From NCBI GenBank assembly GCA_032164245.1, contig JAVMKO010000006.1, forward strand, positions 7,083,001 to 7,147,000: a DNA stretch of 64,000 bases, written 5' to 3'. The position numbers and the translations under genes were made by a program. The notes beneath the pieces were generated by a model, which saw only the letters and a list, made by a program, of their open reading frames with translations, searched no databases and was not told the origin of the DNA. Below, piece after piece: positions 33,561 through 43,392 of the stretch. The DNA is from Sternotherus odoratus. Taxonomy: Eukaryota > Chordata > Testudines > Kinosternidae. The stretch's first letter is position 1, and every line of letters begins with the position of its first letter.

Positions 33561-34122
33561 GTCTTTATTAATTTCAATTGATCAGAGTCACTGGGAATGG
33601 ATTTCTGGCCCAATCTTAAAATGGACGCTATGTATGGTGAATCCTCTAATAGCAGGGACACAGTATAATGCTCCAATGATAACTGTCCACATTGCACCAT
33701 ATTGCAGCAAAAAAGTCAAGACCACACCACAAAGAGAAACTGCAGAACTGCAATTCATTTGCAAATTTGATACAATCAATCTGGGATTGAACAAAGATTT
33801 TGAATGGCTTGCTAATTACAAAAGCAGCTTCTCCTCTCTCCGAGTTCACACCTCCAGTTCAGTTGCTGGAGGAATACCTCACCCTCCCTGATTTGAGACA
33901 AGCTGGTTCAGCCTGATTGGACTAATCTTGTTATCTCCTACCTGGTTCTTGCCTACTTATTTATACCTGCCCCTGGACACTTACCCACTTCATTGGATGC
34001 AAGCAGTGGATTAGCCCACAAAAGCTTATGCTTCAGTACTTTAGTTAGTCTTTAAGGTGCCACAGGACTCTTTGTTACTTCTGCTATTCCAGACTAACAC
34101 GGCTACCTCTCTGATTCCAAAG
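33561..34122 (+). repeat. Retroelement 3' fragment with family R tail (copy 2)
   Basis: 33700-33830 reads RETAELQFICKFDTINLG and EWLANYKSSF in a short open frame, then a tail (33983-34122) carrying AGCCCACAAAAGCTTATGCT, CTTTAAGGTGCCACAGGACT and ACGGCTACCTCTCTGATTCC. The same coding-then-tail order is seen at 60560-60990, suggesting family R is the 3' end of a longer element. Confidence 0.5.
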
Positions 34123-35763
34123 ATAACTGTACACCCTATCCCAGGAAAGGACAGTAGCAAGAGAAGTTGGGCATTGCAACCCTCATTCAGAAACATACTT
34201 AAGTAGGTGCCCAACTTTAAGCATGGGAATAATCCCCTTGACTTCAGGGGGAAAACTCATGTATTTAATGGCAGACCTGTCCATAAATATCTTGCTGAAT
34301 TGGGACCCTATATTAGAAAACTGGAGAAAATTACATGCATCCACAGGTTTTTACCCAACCTTTTTTCAAAACCAGCCTTCAGTAACAGCTAATGATATTT
34401 AAGTGACATTTGGGATCATATTTGTTAATCAGACACTGACAAATTGGGAATGTTTTACAGTTAAGACAATAATTCGTTTTTATGGGATGGCTATAGTGTA
34501 GTTACAGCACATCAAAATGCAAAGTAGGATGTATGCAGAGGTGCTATATTATCTTAATGTTCAAGGTCACACTGCGTTGTCAGTCTACCTGGAGCTAGTC
34601 CATAGGTCAGGTGACGGTGAGGACCTGGGTTAGACTAGACTTATCAATATAACCCATGATAGTAACAGCACTTAAACACTTTCAACCCAAGATTGATTTC
34701 TCCAAGCTGTTGATTTCTCCCTGTTCCAGAACATCCTGGTTCTGCACTTTCTTGAATATACCAGCTACCTTGGTCTGTCTCCATTGTGGGATTTATTTAG
34801 TTCTCTTCTAAATTTACCTTTAAAAAAATAATTACTTTAATGCCATTTCTAGTTAATGGCTTGAGCCCAGATCTACAAGGCTAAGCAGGACGTAAGGTCA
34901 CTTGGTCCATAAGCACTGGACCAGGTATGCATTGGGCAGAATACATCCTCTATATTTATGGCAAAGAGCTATTACAATAATTAAGTGCGTGGCAATAAAG
35001 CTCAACGAAGGGCCTCAGAGATTAAAGCCCCCGCCAATTAAACTAATTAACTCTCACTGTATCCAGGATATCTGCGTCAGGTAAGGATGTTTGTAAGTAT
35101 AAGGTACAGTTTGGCAAACAGACAAAACAGCAGTGTCTGGGGGAACCCCCCCCCCCAGCAACTCTTTTACGTAATGAAAATCCATCAGAGGCTAAAACTA
35201 TGTAAGAAGTCTTCAGAGGGGTTTCCTCCCTGTGTCTCTTCAGCAGTAGACAGCAGAGGTGGTCAAACTGTGGCTCACACTGGGGCGAGGGGGACGGGGG
35301 GCGCACGGGACCTTGCAGTGGGGTGGTGGTGGGGTAGGAACCTTTGCCCATCGGGGATGGGGGATTTAGGGCTTCAATGCCATGGGGTGCCCCTGCCAGG
35401 ACTCTGGGCTTCAGTAGGAGTGGGGCTGAAGCCTCAAGCCCCGGTAGGTGTGCCCCACTTCCCAAGCTTCTGAAGATTGTCCTATGTGGCTGGGGGGATC
35501 AGGAAATTCAGCCACCCCTAGTATGCCGTCTCCTAATTGCGGAGCATGCTCTTTACCTGCCAGATGTGTGCATTTAACCTTCAACATAAAAATGGAATCC
35601 AAACAACTCCCATTGATACAATGCTTCTGCATGGTAAGACAGGGGGCTCTTTCCAACATCAGCTTCCTTGGACCCATTAAGTATATTTATTCTCACACCT
35701 ATTCGTGAAATCAGCCAAATCATGTCCATACACTCTTGAGAAGCTGTCTGGAAGGCAGTGGTG
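34123..35763. other. Intergenic DNA, no firmly recognised feature
   Basis: 35255-35515 is GC-rich and begins AGAGGTGGTCAAACTGTGGC, which may be a MITE end, but I found no partner. Otherwise nothing recognised. Confidence 0.4.
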
Positions 35764-35845
35764 GAATCATAGCCTATCAGGGTTGGAAGAGACCTCAGGA
35801 GACCATCTAGTCCAACCCTCTGCTCAAAGCAGGAATCTTTTATAG
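35764..35845 (-). repeat. CR1 LINE 3' end, antisense
   Basis: AATCATAGCCTATCAGGGTT, GAAGAGACCTCAGGAGACCA and TAGTCCAACCCTCTGCTCAA are the standard CR1 3' terminus read from its end. Confidence 0.8.
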
Positions 35846-36188
35846 GATCTATTTTTAGGCATTATGTTCAAATTCACCCTTGTGCGGCTGGCTGGCACAA
35901 CACCTATGGGCTTCCTTAAGTCCCAGGTCACCAGCTCCCTCTCTTCCAAGCTTAGAATTAGACTTTTGCAGCCATTTTTTTTAAAGGAGGCCTTGCAGGT
36001 GCAGCTGTGTGCATGTCAGTGAGTAGCAGCACCCAGAAGCAGGCAGATAAGACAGTAGAAAGCCAAGGTGCTTAATCTTCAAGATGAGCCTTTTTGAAAT
36101 ACTTAGAATTCCTTGCATGGATGATGTAAAGATGAATGAAAGTGCACAGCATGTGTTCCAGCACATGGAGGTAGTAAAGTTCATTCCC

Positions 36189-36365
36189 TCAGAATATCAG
36201 GGTTAGAAGAGATCTCAGGAGATCACGTAGTTCAACCCCCTGCCTAAAGCAGGACCAATCCCTCATTAAACCATCCAATAGGATTATTTTTTGCCCCCTA
36301 TTCCTAAATGGCCCCCTCAAGGATTGAACTCACAACCCTGGGTTTAGCAGGCTAGATAGCCGCAA
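36189..36365 (-). repeat. CR1 LINE 3' end, antisense, with adjoining tRNA-like remnant
   Basis: ATATCAGGGTTAGAAGAGAT and TTCAACCCCCTGCCTAAAGC are CR1. It is followed by GGATTGAACTCACAACCCTG, a B-box-like sequence seen in many reptile repeats. Confidence 0.65.
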
Positions 36366-36899
36366 TTAGAGCCAGTGTTTTGAAGTCCTCAGGCTAACAT
36401 GGATCAGAAATGTCAGTTTGGGGGTTTCATTGTTAAGGGAATAATTTCTCGTCTCCCCTGCGTCTCAAGCGGTTTGGATATGATCTGCCTAAGGAACGTC
36501 TCTAGACTGGATCCCGAGTCACTAAGGGAAAAAGAAATGCATCCGCTCGCAGCACGTTGTTTCTTTAAGCCCAGAGCAATGTGAACAAGTAACAGAGACT
36601 ATAATGTTTTGAACAAGTCAGCTATATATAGCAAGTCCCAGGAACTGCGTCTCCCTGATATTTCAGTCTGTACTGCCGTCAGTGCAACAGGTGAAATCCT
36701 AATAGCATGTAATTGTTTTTAAGCTTTGAGACTGTTCTTGTACAACAAGCTGATTTGCAGGTGACAGAACTAATTTATGTCCAAAGCACATTTTCCTCTT
36801 TTGTGATTGCCCAGCCGGCTCCGCTGGGAATAGCTGAGAAAACCAGAGGCTGCGAAAGCTTTTTTGTGACTCTTGAAGACGTATGGATAGATAGTATAT

Positions 36900-37225
36900 T
36901 ATTATTATTCATTTACAGTCCCCATCCAAGGCCCAGCCCTATAGTGCCAGGTGCTGTACAAACGCACAGTAAGAGACAGTCACTGCCCCAAAGCTAAACA
37001 GACTAGTCCAAGGATGGGAAGTGCTATTATCCCCATTTTACAGATAGAGCACTGAGGCTAAAATGCAGATACTCCAAGGTATTTAGGTGCTCCACTCCCA
37101 TTGGTTTCAATGGTAGTTGGGTGCCTAAATACCTTGGAGGATCTGGACTTAAGTGACTTGCCCAAGCCCGTACCGGGAATCTGCACACGAACCCAGATCT
37201 CAAGTGACCTGTCTGCTTCCTCAGT
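36900..37225 (+). repeat. SINE/LINE-derived repeat (amniote type)
   Basis: GTGCCAGGTGCTGTACAAAC, AGAGACAGTCACTGCCCCAA, TATCCCCATTTTACAGATAG and GTGACTTGCCCAAG mark an old family also seen at 50335 and 54960. A 24-nt segment near 37074 is inverted near 37118 (CCAAGGTATTTAGG / CCTAAATACCTTGG). Confidence 0.55.
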
Positions 37226-37460
37226 TTCCTGGCAGTGCAACTCTCCTGACGCTGCAGTGCAAAGACTTCTCCAGCCAGCATCTGCCCTTGCAAACCCTCT
37301 TAAAGAGGAAGAGCCCTGGAGGTAGCTACATAAGAAGGGGAATGTAGCCCGAGGCTGTATTACTTTTCCCTGGGGAGTTTTGGGGAGCCAATGGGAGAGA
37401 TGATGCCTGTTTTCCTGCAGCCCTGCTCCTGGCCTACCTACTTTTCCCCTGGCTCTACCA

Positions 37461-38474
37461 TAGGGTGACCAGATGGGAAGAGTGAAATATCAGGACACAC
37501 TCTGTGAGGGGGGGAGGGGAGTGGAGAAGTGGGGGGGCAGGGCATTAGTGGGGGGTCTGGAGGAGCGGGGAGTGGGGCACGAGTGGGGGGGGTGGAGGAG
37601 TGGGGGGGAAGGGCATGGGGGGGGAGCAGGAATGGGCCGCAGCAGCTGGAGGCACTCTGTCTCTGTGGGGGGGGGGGGCAGTGGGCTCTCTGCCCCCCTC
37701 CTCCTCTTCTGCAGCATGCTTCTCCGGGAGGCAGGGCAGAGAGAGCTCTCCTGGCCATTGCTGTGGTCCGCCCACCTACCCCTGAATGCTGTCTCTGCCG
37801 GGGGGGAGGTGCTGAGGGGGGAGCAGTGGGCTATCTGCTGCTGCTCCCCTCACCCGCTGTCCCGCTCTCAGTGCTGGTTGCATGCAGGGGGGCCACTCTG
37901 CCCGCCCTGCATGTTCCACCCCCTCCTGTCTCTGCCGGCGGGAGGGGGGCGGGGGGGGAAGGCACTGGCAAGCCAGCGGCAGCAGCAGCAGCATTTCCCC
38001 CCTCGGGGAGGGCGGGGACCTGCGGCAGCCACGCTTGGCCCGACCCCCGGCCAGGGAGCACAGGGCCCAGCCAGGAAGGGTTGGCCGCTCAGCTTCCCAC
38101 GCTCGCCCCGTGGCATTCTCTGATCAGCCCAGCCCCCAGCTGGAGAGCGCAGGGCCCAGCGGTGTGCCGCAATCTGCCTGTTCCCCCGGCCTGGGAGCAT
38201 GGGGCCGGTGGCGTGCTGCGATTGTCCGCCCCGACCGGAGAGTGCGGGCTGGCGGCGTGCCGCTTACAGCCCGGCCCCGGAGCACGGGGCTCCGCAGCAG
38301 AGGGGAGCGGGGTCGGGGCAGAGAGCCCAGCCCACTCCCGTCCTTCCCTGTCCGTCCATCCCCTCTGGCCGAAATCGGGACAAATGGCATCCCAAGCAAA
38401 GTGTGGTCGGGACGCGGGACAGAAGGCAAAAAATCGGGACTGTCCCGATAAAATCGGGACATCTGGTCACCCTA
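37461..38474. mobile_element. Non-autonomous hAT element, 1014 bp, with perfect 8-bp target duplication
   Basis: TIRs TAGGGTGACCAGATG (37461-37475) and its exact reverse complement (38460-38474). CTCTACCA flanks it on both sides (37453-37460 and 38475-38482). The interior is GC-rich with long G-runs and many apparent open frames on both strands; none shows a protein domain. Subterminal GTCCCGATAAAATCGGGAC is a small palindrome. Confidence 0.9.
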
Positions 38475-38482
38475 CTCTACCA

Positions 38483-40364
38483 TCTTCCACCTGGTTGGTT
38501 GTCCAGGGATAATGTCACCATGGAACTGGCTCCTTACCCTAGCCATGTGGGGAAAGGGAGATCCATGCATGCAGGGGACAACTTACCCAGATCAGAAGGG
38601 CATGAATGGACCAAAGAGAGCAACGGGGAAATTGGGAACATACTTAGGTACAGAAAAGTTAGCTGTATTTGTGTGTTAGATAATATAAGCACAGACTGAA
38701 TGTCAGTTAATAAAAAAGCTACCAGATGTTAAAGTAACTGGCATATGAGCATGGACGGCACGTGCACCCCTTGTTCGGGGAGGCTAGCCGCCTGTCCCGG
38801 CTCTTCTGCCGAGGCTCCACCCCTTTTGGCTACAGTCCCACCCCCGCTGTTGCCAACTGGCCTTCGGCACAGCCCTGAGCCCCGGCCAAGGCCTGGAGCA
38901 GCCCTGGCCAGCCTACCAGCTCCTGCAGCAGTCCGGAGGAGCCCCGGCTGGCTGGCCGGGACTGAGCCCTGAGCCAGGTTGCCCAGAGGAGCTTTGAGCC
39001 CCACCATGGCCTGCTCCTCGGTCTGCAGCGGGGAGCATTAACTGAGGTTTGTGGCGGCTTAGCCTCTCCCAGCCTCCATTACTTGCCTCTCATGCATACA
39101 AGCCTTTTTGGAAGTTGCCAGCCTTCCCCTAGCAAGAGAATCCCAAACGTTTTCAATGCACCTGCTCAGTGACTTGCTCTGAGCAGAAAATGCTGCAGTA
39201 ATCAGACACTTCAACTTCTTGCCCTCATGCAAGTTCAACAGACTCCATAAAGGGGACACTATCACCCCCTGCCTCACCATTCCAGCACTGTACTGAATAA
39301 TGTGATAAAATTACCCAGGGAAATACATCCCCTCCAACACTTCCCCACTAGGGCATTATTCCTTTCATTCGGTTTCTCCAGCGTGAAGTGGCACGGGCCA
39401 TTAATGTACATAGCGATTGTGTTCTAAGATGTGAAGTAAACGTAGATTGTGCTAATACACTTAATGACAGGCAGCCAAAATTACTCAGGCCTTGCGCATC
39501 AAATTCTCACTTGCAAGCTATAATTCAGGACTCCTTTTTAGGCATCAGTGACGAGAAGAGGAGAAGACACCTGGGCGCTTATTGTTCTTCCACCACTGGA
39601 ATAATTTTTTCCGACTCAGCCAATGGTTTAAAGCCATCATCTGCAAGGTGGGACAGAGCGAGATTCATATATAAATAATGAGGATGTGAAACTGCCTCAA
39701 TCTCCGCTCTCTACCCAGAACGAGGCTTATTTTCAATTAGAGAATGGCATGACTCAGACAGCTAATTTCCCCAAGGTCAGCGACCACAGATTGAAGTTTT
39801 TTGCTTTAGATAAAAGCTCCTCAGCCAATTTAATCAAATGCGTTATGAGCCTACGCCTTGGATCTGGCTTTTGTGCTTTATAAGACCATGAAGGATACTA
39901 CTTAGCCAAATGTCACGGAAGAGGCTCTGTTCTTTCCTTTTGTGCTAGATGAGCCAAATTCTGCACAGCGCTGAGTGCTTCCTGCAAAGGAAGCGGGAGT
40001 GGAGAGGGTTCAGCGTCTCCCTTCCTGAATACTCTTTTGGAATGCTGTAGCTGACACACCAATATCTGGGGCAGTGCACCGACGGGGGCATGAATCTTGC
40101 AGCCAGCTCAGCATGGGCACAGGGGCCCACCCATGCAGAGCTCACGGCGTGAAAAATGTACGCAGCTCCCTCCAAAAATCATTAATGACCCGGCGTGAGC
40201 ACCAGGCTCCCACATTCCCTGCAAGCGAAAACAGTGAATGCCGGGCAGTGCGCAGAGCAGGGGCATCGCTGGGAATTACACATCTTGGCAGCTGCGGTGC
40301 ATTTTCAAGAACATTGATGTTTCTAGCTCACTTTGTTTCCCACAGCTCTACAGGAAAGAACAGG
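38483..40364. other. Intergenic DNA; candidate conserved non-coding block at 39370-39880
   Basis: 38740-39060 is GC-rich and probably repeat-derived. 39370-39880 has balanced composition, no repeat look and homeodomain-type AT cores (AATTTAATCAAATG, TCAATTAGAGAATG). No open reading frame with a domain. Confidence 0.35.
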
Positions 40365-40545
40365 TTCTTCTTCGAGTGATTGCTCACATGCATTCCATTT
40401 AGGTTAGGTACGCGCAGCGTGCCTGGTTGCCGGGTAGATTTTCCCCTAGCTATAGCCTGGGTGAGCAGGGAGCCCCCTGGAGTGGCGCCCTTATAGCAGC
40501 CTATATATACCACTGCGACCCCAGGCACCATCTTAGTTCCTTCTT
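40365..40545 (+). repeat. Left inverted terminal repeat of DIRS-B with TATA-like motif
   Basis: It begins TTCTTCTTCGAGTGATTGCT and is inverted at 46511-46690. CTATATATAC at 40501-40510 lies about 240 nt before the gag ATG and is the likely promoter. The copy in the right ITR would point back into the element and could drive antisense RNA. Confidence 0.9.
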
Positions 40546-40746
40546 ACCGCAGACGAGCTGGTTGCAGGAACAGTAGAGCTCTGTGTCCCACAGTCTCTAT
40601 ATCTCCTAGCTTCTTTTTTCTCTTGTTATGTTAATAGTTAAATACTTAGTGTAAATAGTTCTGCCATTAGTAGTCAGTTAGTTAATTATTTTCTTAGTGT
40701 AAATAGATATAGTACGTGCAGGGGTTTCCCCTGCCTCCTGGGGCTT

Positions 40747-43392
40747 ATGCCGCCTAAGGCCCCAGGCTTTAAAGCGTGTACGCAGTGTGGGAAGCCCATG
40801 CCCTTGGGCGATCCGCACACTCATTGTTTAAAGTGCCTCGGAGAGTCCCACGTCGCGGAGTCCTGCAGCATCTGCAGAACTTTTAAGCCCCGCACGAGGA
40901 AGGACAGGGAGACTCGTCTCCGGCAACTCCTCATGGAGGCAGCCCTGGCTCCGGACGCGGGGGAGACCTCGGGACCCGCTCCCAAGAAGGCACCAGCCAA
41001 GGCAAAGCCCCGGCACCGGTCAGACTCCCCCTCAAGGAAAAGAAAGAGGGACTCGCAGGCGCCTGCCGCTCCAACACCGCGCCGTGACCACTTCGAGCAG
41101 CCGCCGCCGGTGATCGCGGCACCGATGGGCTCAGTCCGCTCGGAGGGGCAGCCCTCGGCACCGACACCGTCGACTCCGGTACCCGTGCAGGGCCCGTCGA
41201 GTCCGGTGCAAGTGGCCTCGCCACTTAGAGTGCCTCCACCGCAGCACCTTCCCTCGACCTCTGAGGCAATTGCTGCTGCCGGTCGTCTCCTACCCTCAGA
41301 CTCCGCGCTGGAGCTGAGCCAGGTCCAATCGAGGGGCAGACCGCCCGTGATTGGGACCGAGATCGCGGCCAGGTGCCCGCAGGGGCCTGCGCACCGCTCG
41401 ATCTCCCGGCACCGCTCGGGCTCCCGGCACCGCTCGGGCTCCCGGCACCGGTCGCAGCCCCGGCACAGGACAGCGAGGAGGCCGTCTGAGTCCCCCGAGG
41501 CGCTCTCCCATCGCTCCAGGTCTCAGCATCGGTCCGAGTCCTGGCGCCGATCTGAGTCCCGGTGCCCGCGCTCTGCTCGGCACCGGTCGTACTCTCGGCG
41601 CCGGTCACACTCTCGGCACCGGTCGGCTAGCAGGCATAGGGGGAGCCCGCGACGATCCCGCTCCCGGCGCCGTTCCCTATCCCGGTGCAGATCGCCACCC
41701 CGACGCCGGTCGAGCCGCTACACCAGACCTTCCGTCAGCCGCTCCCGGTCCCGGTCCCGACGCAGATCACCGCCTCGGCACCGGCGAGACTCTCGGCACC
41801 GGTCCCACTCCCGGCACCGGGGCTCCCCTCGTCGATACCGGTCATATAGCCACTCTCCGCGCCGGTATCGCTCCTATAGCCGCTCCTCTCATCGGCACCG
41901 GTCCTATAGCCGCTCCTCGCACCGGCACCGGACCCCTGAGACCTCGCCGCGACGGTACCGCTCTTCCAACGGCTCTCCTCCTAGGCATGGGCTTTCGGAC
42001 CCCTCTCCTCGGCGGCACAGGTCGCCCAACAAATCACCGTCCCGGTACCGAGGCGGACCTCGTCTCAGCCCGGGGCCGGGCCCTTCGGGGCAGCGAGAGC
42101 CAGCCATGGAGCCTAAGGACTCTCTCACCCAACCCTCGCAGCCCGTCAGGGAAGATCAACCCTGGGCCCCCATCCAAGGTTCGGTGTCCCCAAGACCCGC
42201 CTCTGAACAGCAGTGGCCACCTTGGGATCAATGGGCTTATGATCAGCCCCAGACCACGCAGTCAGACCCAGGGTTCCCTTTGAGATCAGGGAGCACCGAT
42301 GACCCTCTGCCAGGACCATCTTCAATAGTTGGCCCCTCTGGTGCCTCTTTGGTGGCGGGCGACTTGGGTCCATACGCCTCCCCTGCCCGGGGGGATGCGG
42401 TAGCGGGCATGTCATCAGACAATCTACCCTCCTCTGACCTGGCCCTTTACCAAGGCCTTCTAAAAGCAGTGGCAACTAACATGTGCTTGCCAATGGAGGA
42501 GACTCCGACGGTTCAGGACCCTGTGACCACCATGTTGTCTAAAGGGGCCCCGTCGAAGGTAGCAGTACCGTTCATTAACACAATTAGACAGAACGCTGCT
42601 ACGATCTGGAAGACCCCGGCCTCCATTCCCCCCACCGCTCGGGGAGTGGAGAGGAAATACTTCGTCCCTGCTAAGGGGTACGAATATCTCTACACCCATC
42701 CTCCTCCCTCTTCACTCGTCGTGGAATCGGTGAATGATAAGGAGCGACACGGGCAGGAAGCGCAGGCCCCTAAGACTAAAGAGGCAAGGCGCTTGGACCA
42801 CTTCGGTCGCAAAGTCTATTCTTCAGGGGGCCTTATTCTAAGGGTAACCAACCACCAGGCCCTTCTAAGTCGTCATCACTTCGATACGACAGAGGCCCTA
42901 GCGAAGTTAGAGGCCGTGGTCCCGCCGGACAATAAGCCACAGTATAGGGCTTTGATCCGCCAAAGCAGGGACATTTCAAGATATGCCCTGCAGGCGGCCC
43001 TGGACTCGGCTGACGCAGCGGCAAGGGCCATGGCTTCAGGGATCGCCCTTCGTCGGGCGGCTTGGCTGCAGTCCACCACTTTGTCCCAGGCTATGCAGCT
43101 CAAGATCCAGGACCTCCCCTTTGAAGGGGATTCCCTCTTTTCCGGAGACACGGACACTCGTCTCCAGAACCTGAAGGACAAAGGGGTAACCATTAAATCC
43201 CTGGGAATGCAGGCACCGTCAGCGCAGAGGCGTCCCTTCTACCCCCCGCGATGGCAATTCTTCCCACCTGCCCGCCCACCTCGAGACTTCCAGCAAAGGA
43301 GACCGAGACCTTATCGCCGGCGCCCAGGCCCACGCCAAGGTGGGAGGCAACAGGCCCCGAAGCCACCCCGCGGGCCTAGACAAAACTTTTGA
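40747..43392 (+). CDS. DIRS-B Gag-like protein with SR-rich domain
   Basis: The product is 881 aa from ATG 40747. Zinc knuckle C27-x2-C30-x4-H35-x4-C40, with a further Cys pair at 11 and 14. Residues of about 215-440 are a long Ser/Arg/His tract (RHRS, SRHRSGSRHRS and similar) coded by a degenerate DNA repeat around CGGCACCGGTC. The C-terminal third (KTPASIPPTARGVERKYF, DHFGRKVYSSGGL, AALDSADAAARAMASGI) is shared with copy A and is probably the structural domain. The end is basic and Pro-rich, closing QNF and TGA. The SR tract is much longer than in copy A. Role: RNA-binding, particle-forming protein by analogy; not proven for DIRS. Confidence 0.88.
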   Translation: MPPKAPGFKACTQCGKPMPLGDPHTHCLKCLGESHVAESCSICRTFKPRTRKDRETRLRQLLMEAALAPDAGETSGPAPKKAPAKAKPRHRSDSPSRKRKRDSQAPAAPTPRRDHFEQPPPVIAAPMGSVRSEGQPSAPTPSTPVPVQGPSSPVQVASPLRVPPPQHLPSTSEAIAAAGRLLPSDSALELSQVQSRGRPPVIGTEIAARCPQGPAHRSISRHRSGSRHRSGSRHRSQPRHRTARRPSESPEALSHRSRSQHRSESWRRSESRCPRSARHRSYSRRRSHSRHRSASRHRGSPRRSRSRRRSLSRCRSPPRRRSSRYTRPSVSRSRSRSRRRSPPRHRRDSRHRSHSRHRGSPRRYRSYSHSPRRYRSYSRSSHRHRSYSRSSHRHRTPETSPRRYRSSNGSPPRHGLSDPSPRRHRSPNKSPSRYRGGPRLSPGPGPSGQREPAMEPKDSLTQPSQPVREDQPWAPIQGSVSPRPASEQQWPPWDQWAYDQPQTTQSDPGFPLRSGSTDDPLPGPSSIVGPSGASLVAGDLGPYASPARGDAVAGMSSDNLPSSDLALYQGLLKAVATNMCLPMEETPTVQDPVTTMLSKGAPSKVAVPFINTIRQNAATIWKTPASIPPTARGVERKYFVPAKGYEYLYTHPPPSSLVVESVNDKERHGQEAQAPKTKEARRLDHFGRKVYSSGGLILRVTNHQALLSRHHFDTTEALAKLEAVVPPDNKPQYRALIRQSRDISRYALQAALDSADAAARAMASGIALRRAAWLQSTTLSQAMQLKIQDLPFEGDSLFSGDTDTRLQNLKDKGVTIKSLGMQAPSAQRRPFYPPRWQFFPPARPPRDFQQRRPRPYRRRPGPRQGGRQQAPKPPRGPRQNF

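Noticed and set aside
34865..34925. 5S-rRNA-like SINE head (AAGGCTAAGCAGGACG)
   Set aside because: Only about 15 bases resemble the 5S internal promoter and no tRNA-like part or tail follows.
36300..36345. tRNA gene (B-box-like GGATTGAAC)
   Set aside because: No A box, no cloverleaf; it is part of a repeat next to CR1.
37529..38512. 327-codon open frame and several others at 37.4-38.5 kb
   Set aside because: They lie in a hAT element whose TIRs and target duplication are clear. High GC leaves frames open on both strands and no domain is seen.
40328..40531. Small matching open frames in both DIRS-B ITRs
   Set aside because: The same peptide appears twice only because the ITRs are inverted copies; there is no domain.
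41225..42283. Overlapping open frames opposite and beside the DIRS-B gag SR region
   Set aside because: The repeat coding for the SR tract is open in other frames because of its composition; conservation lies in the gag frame.
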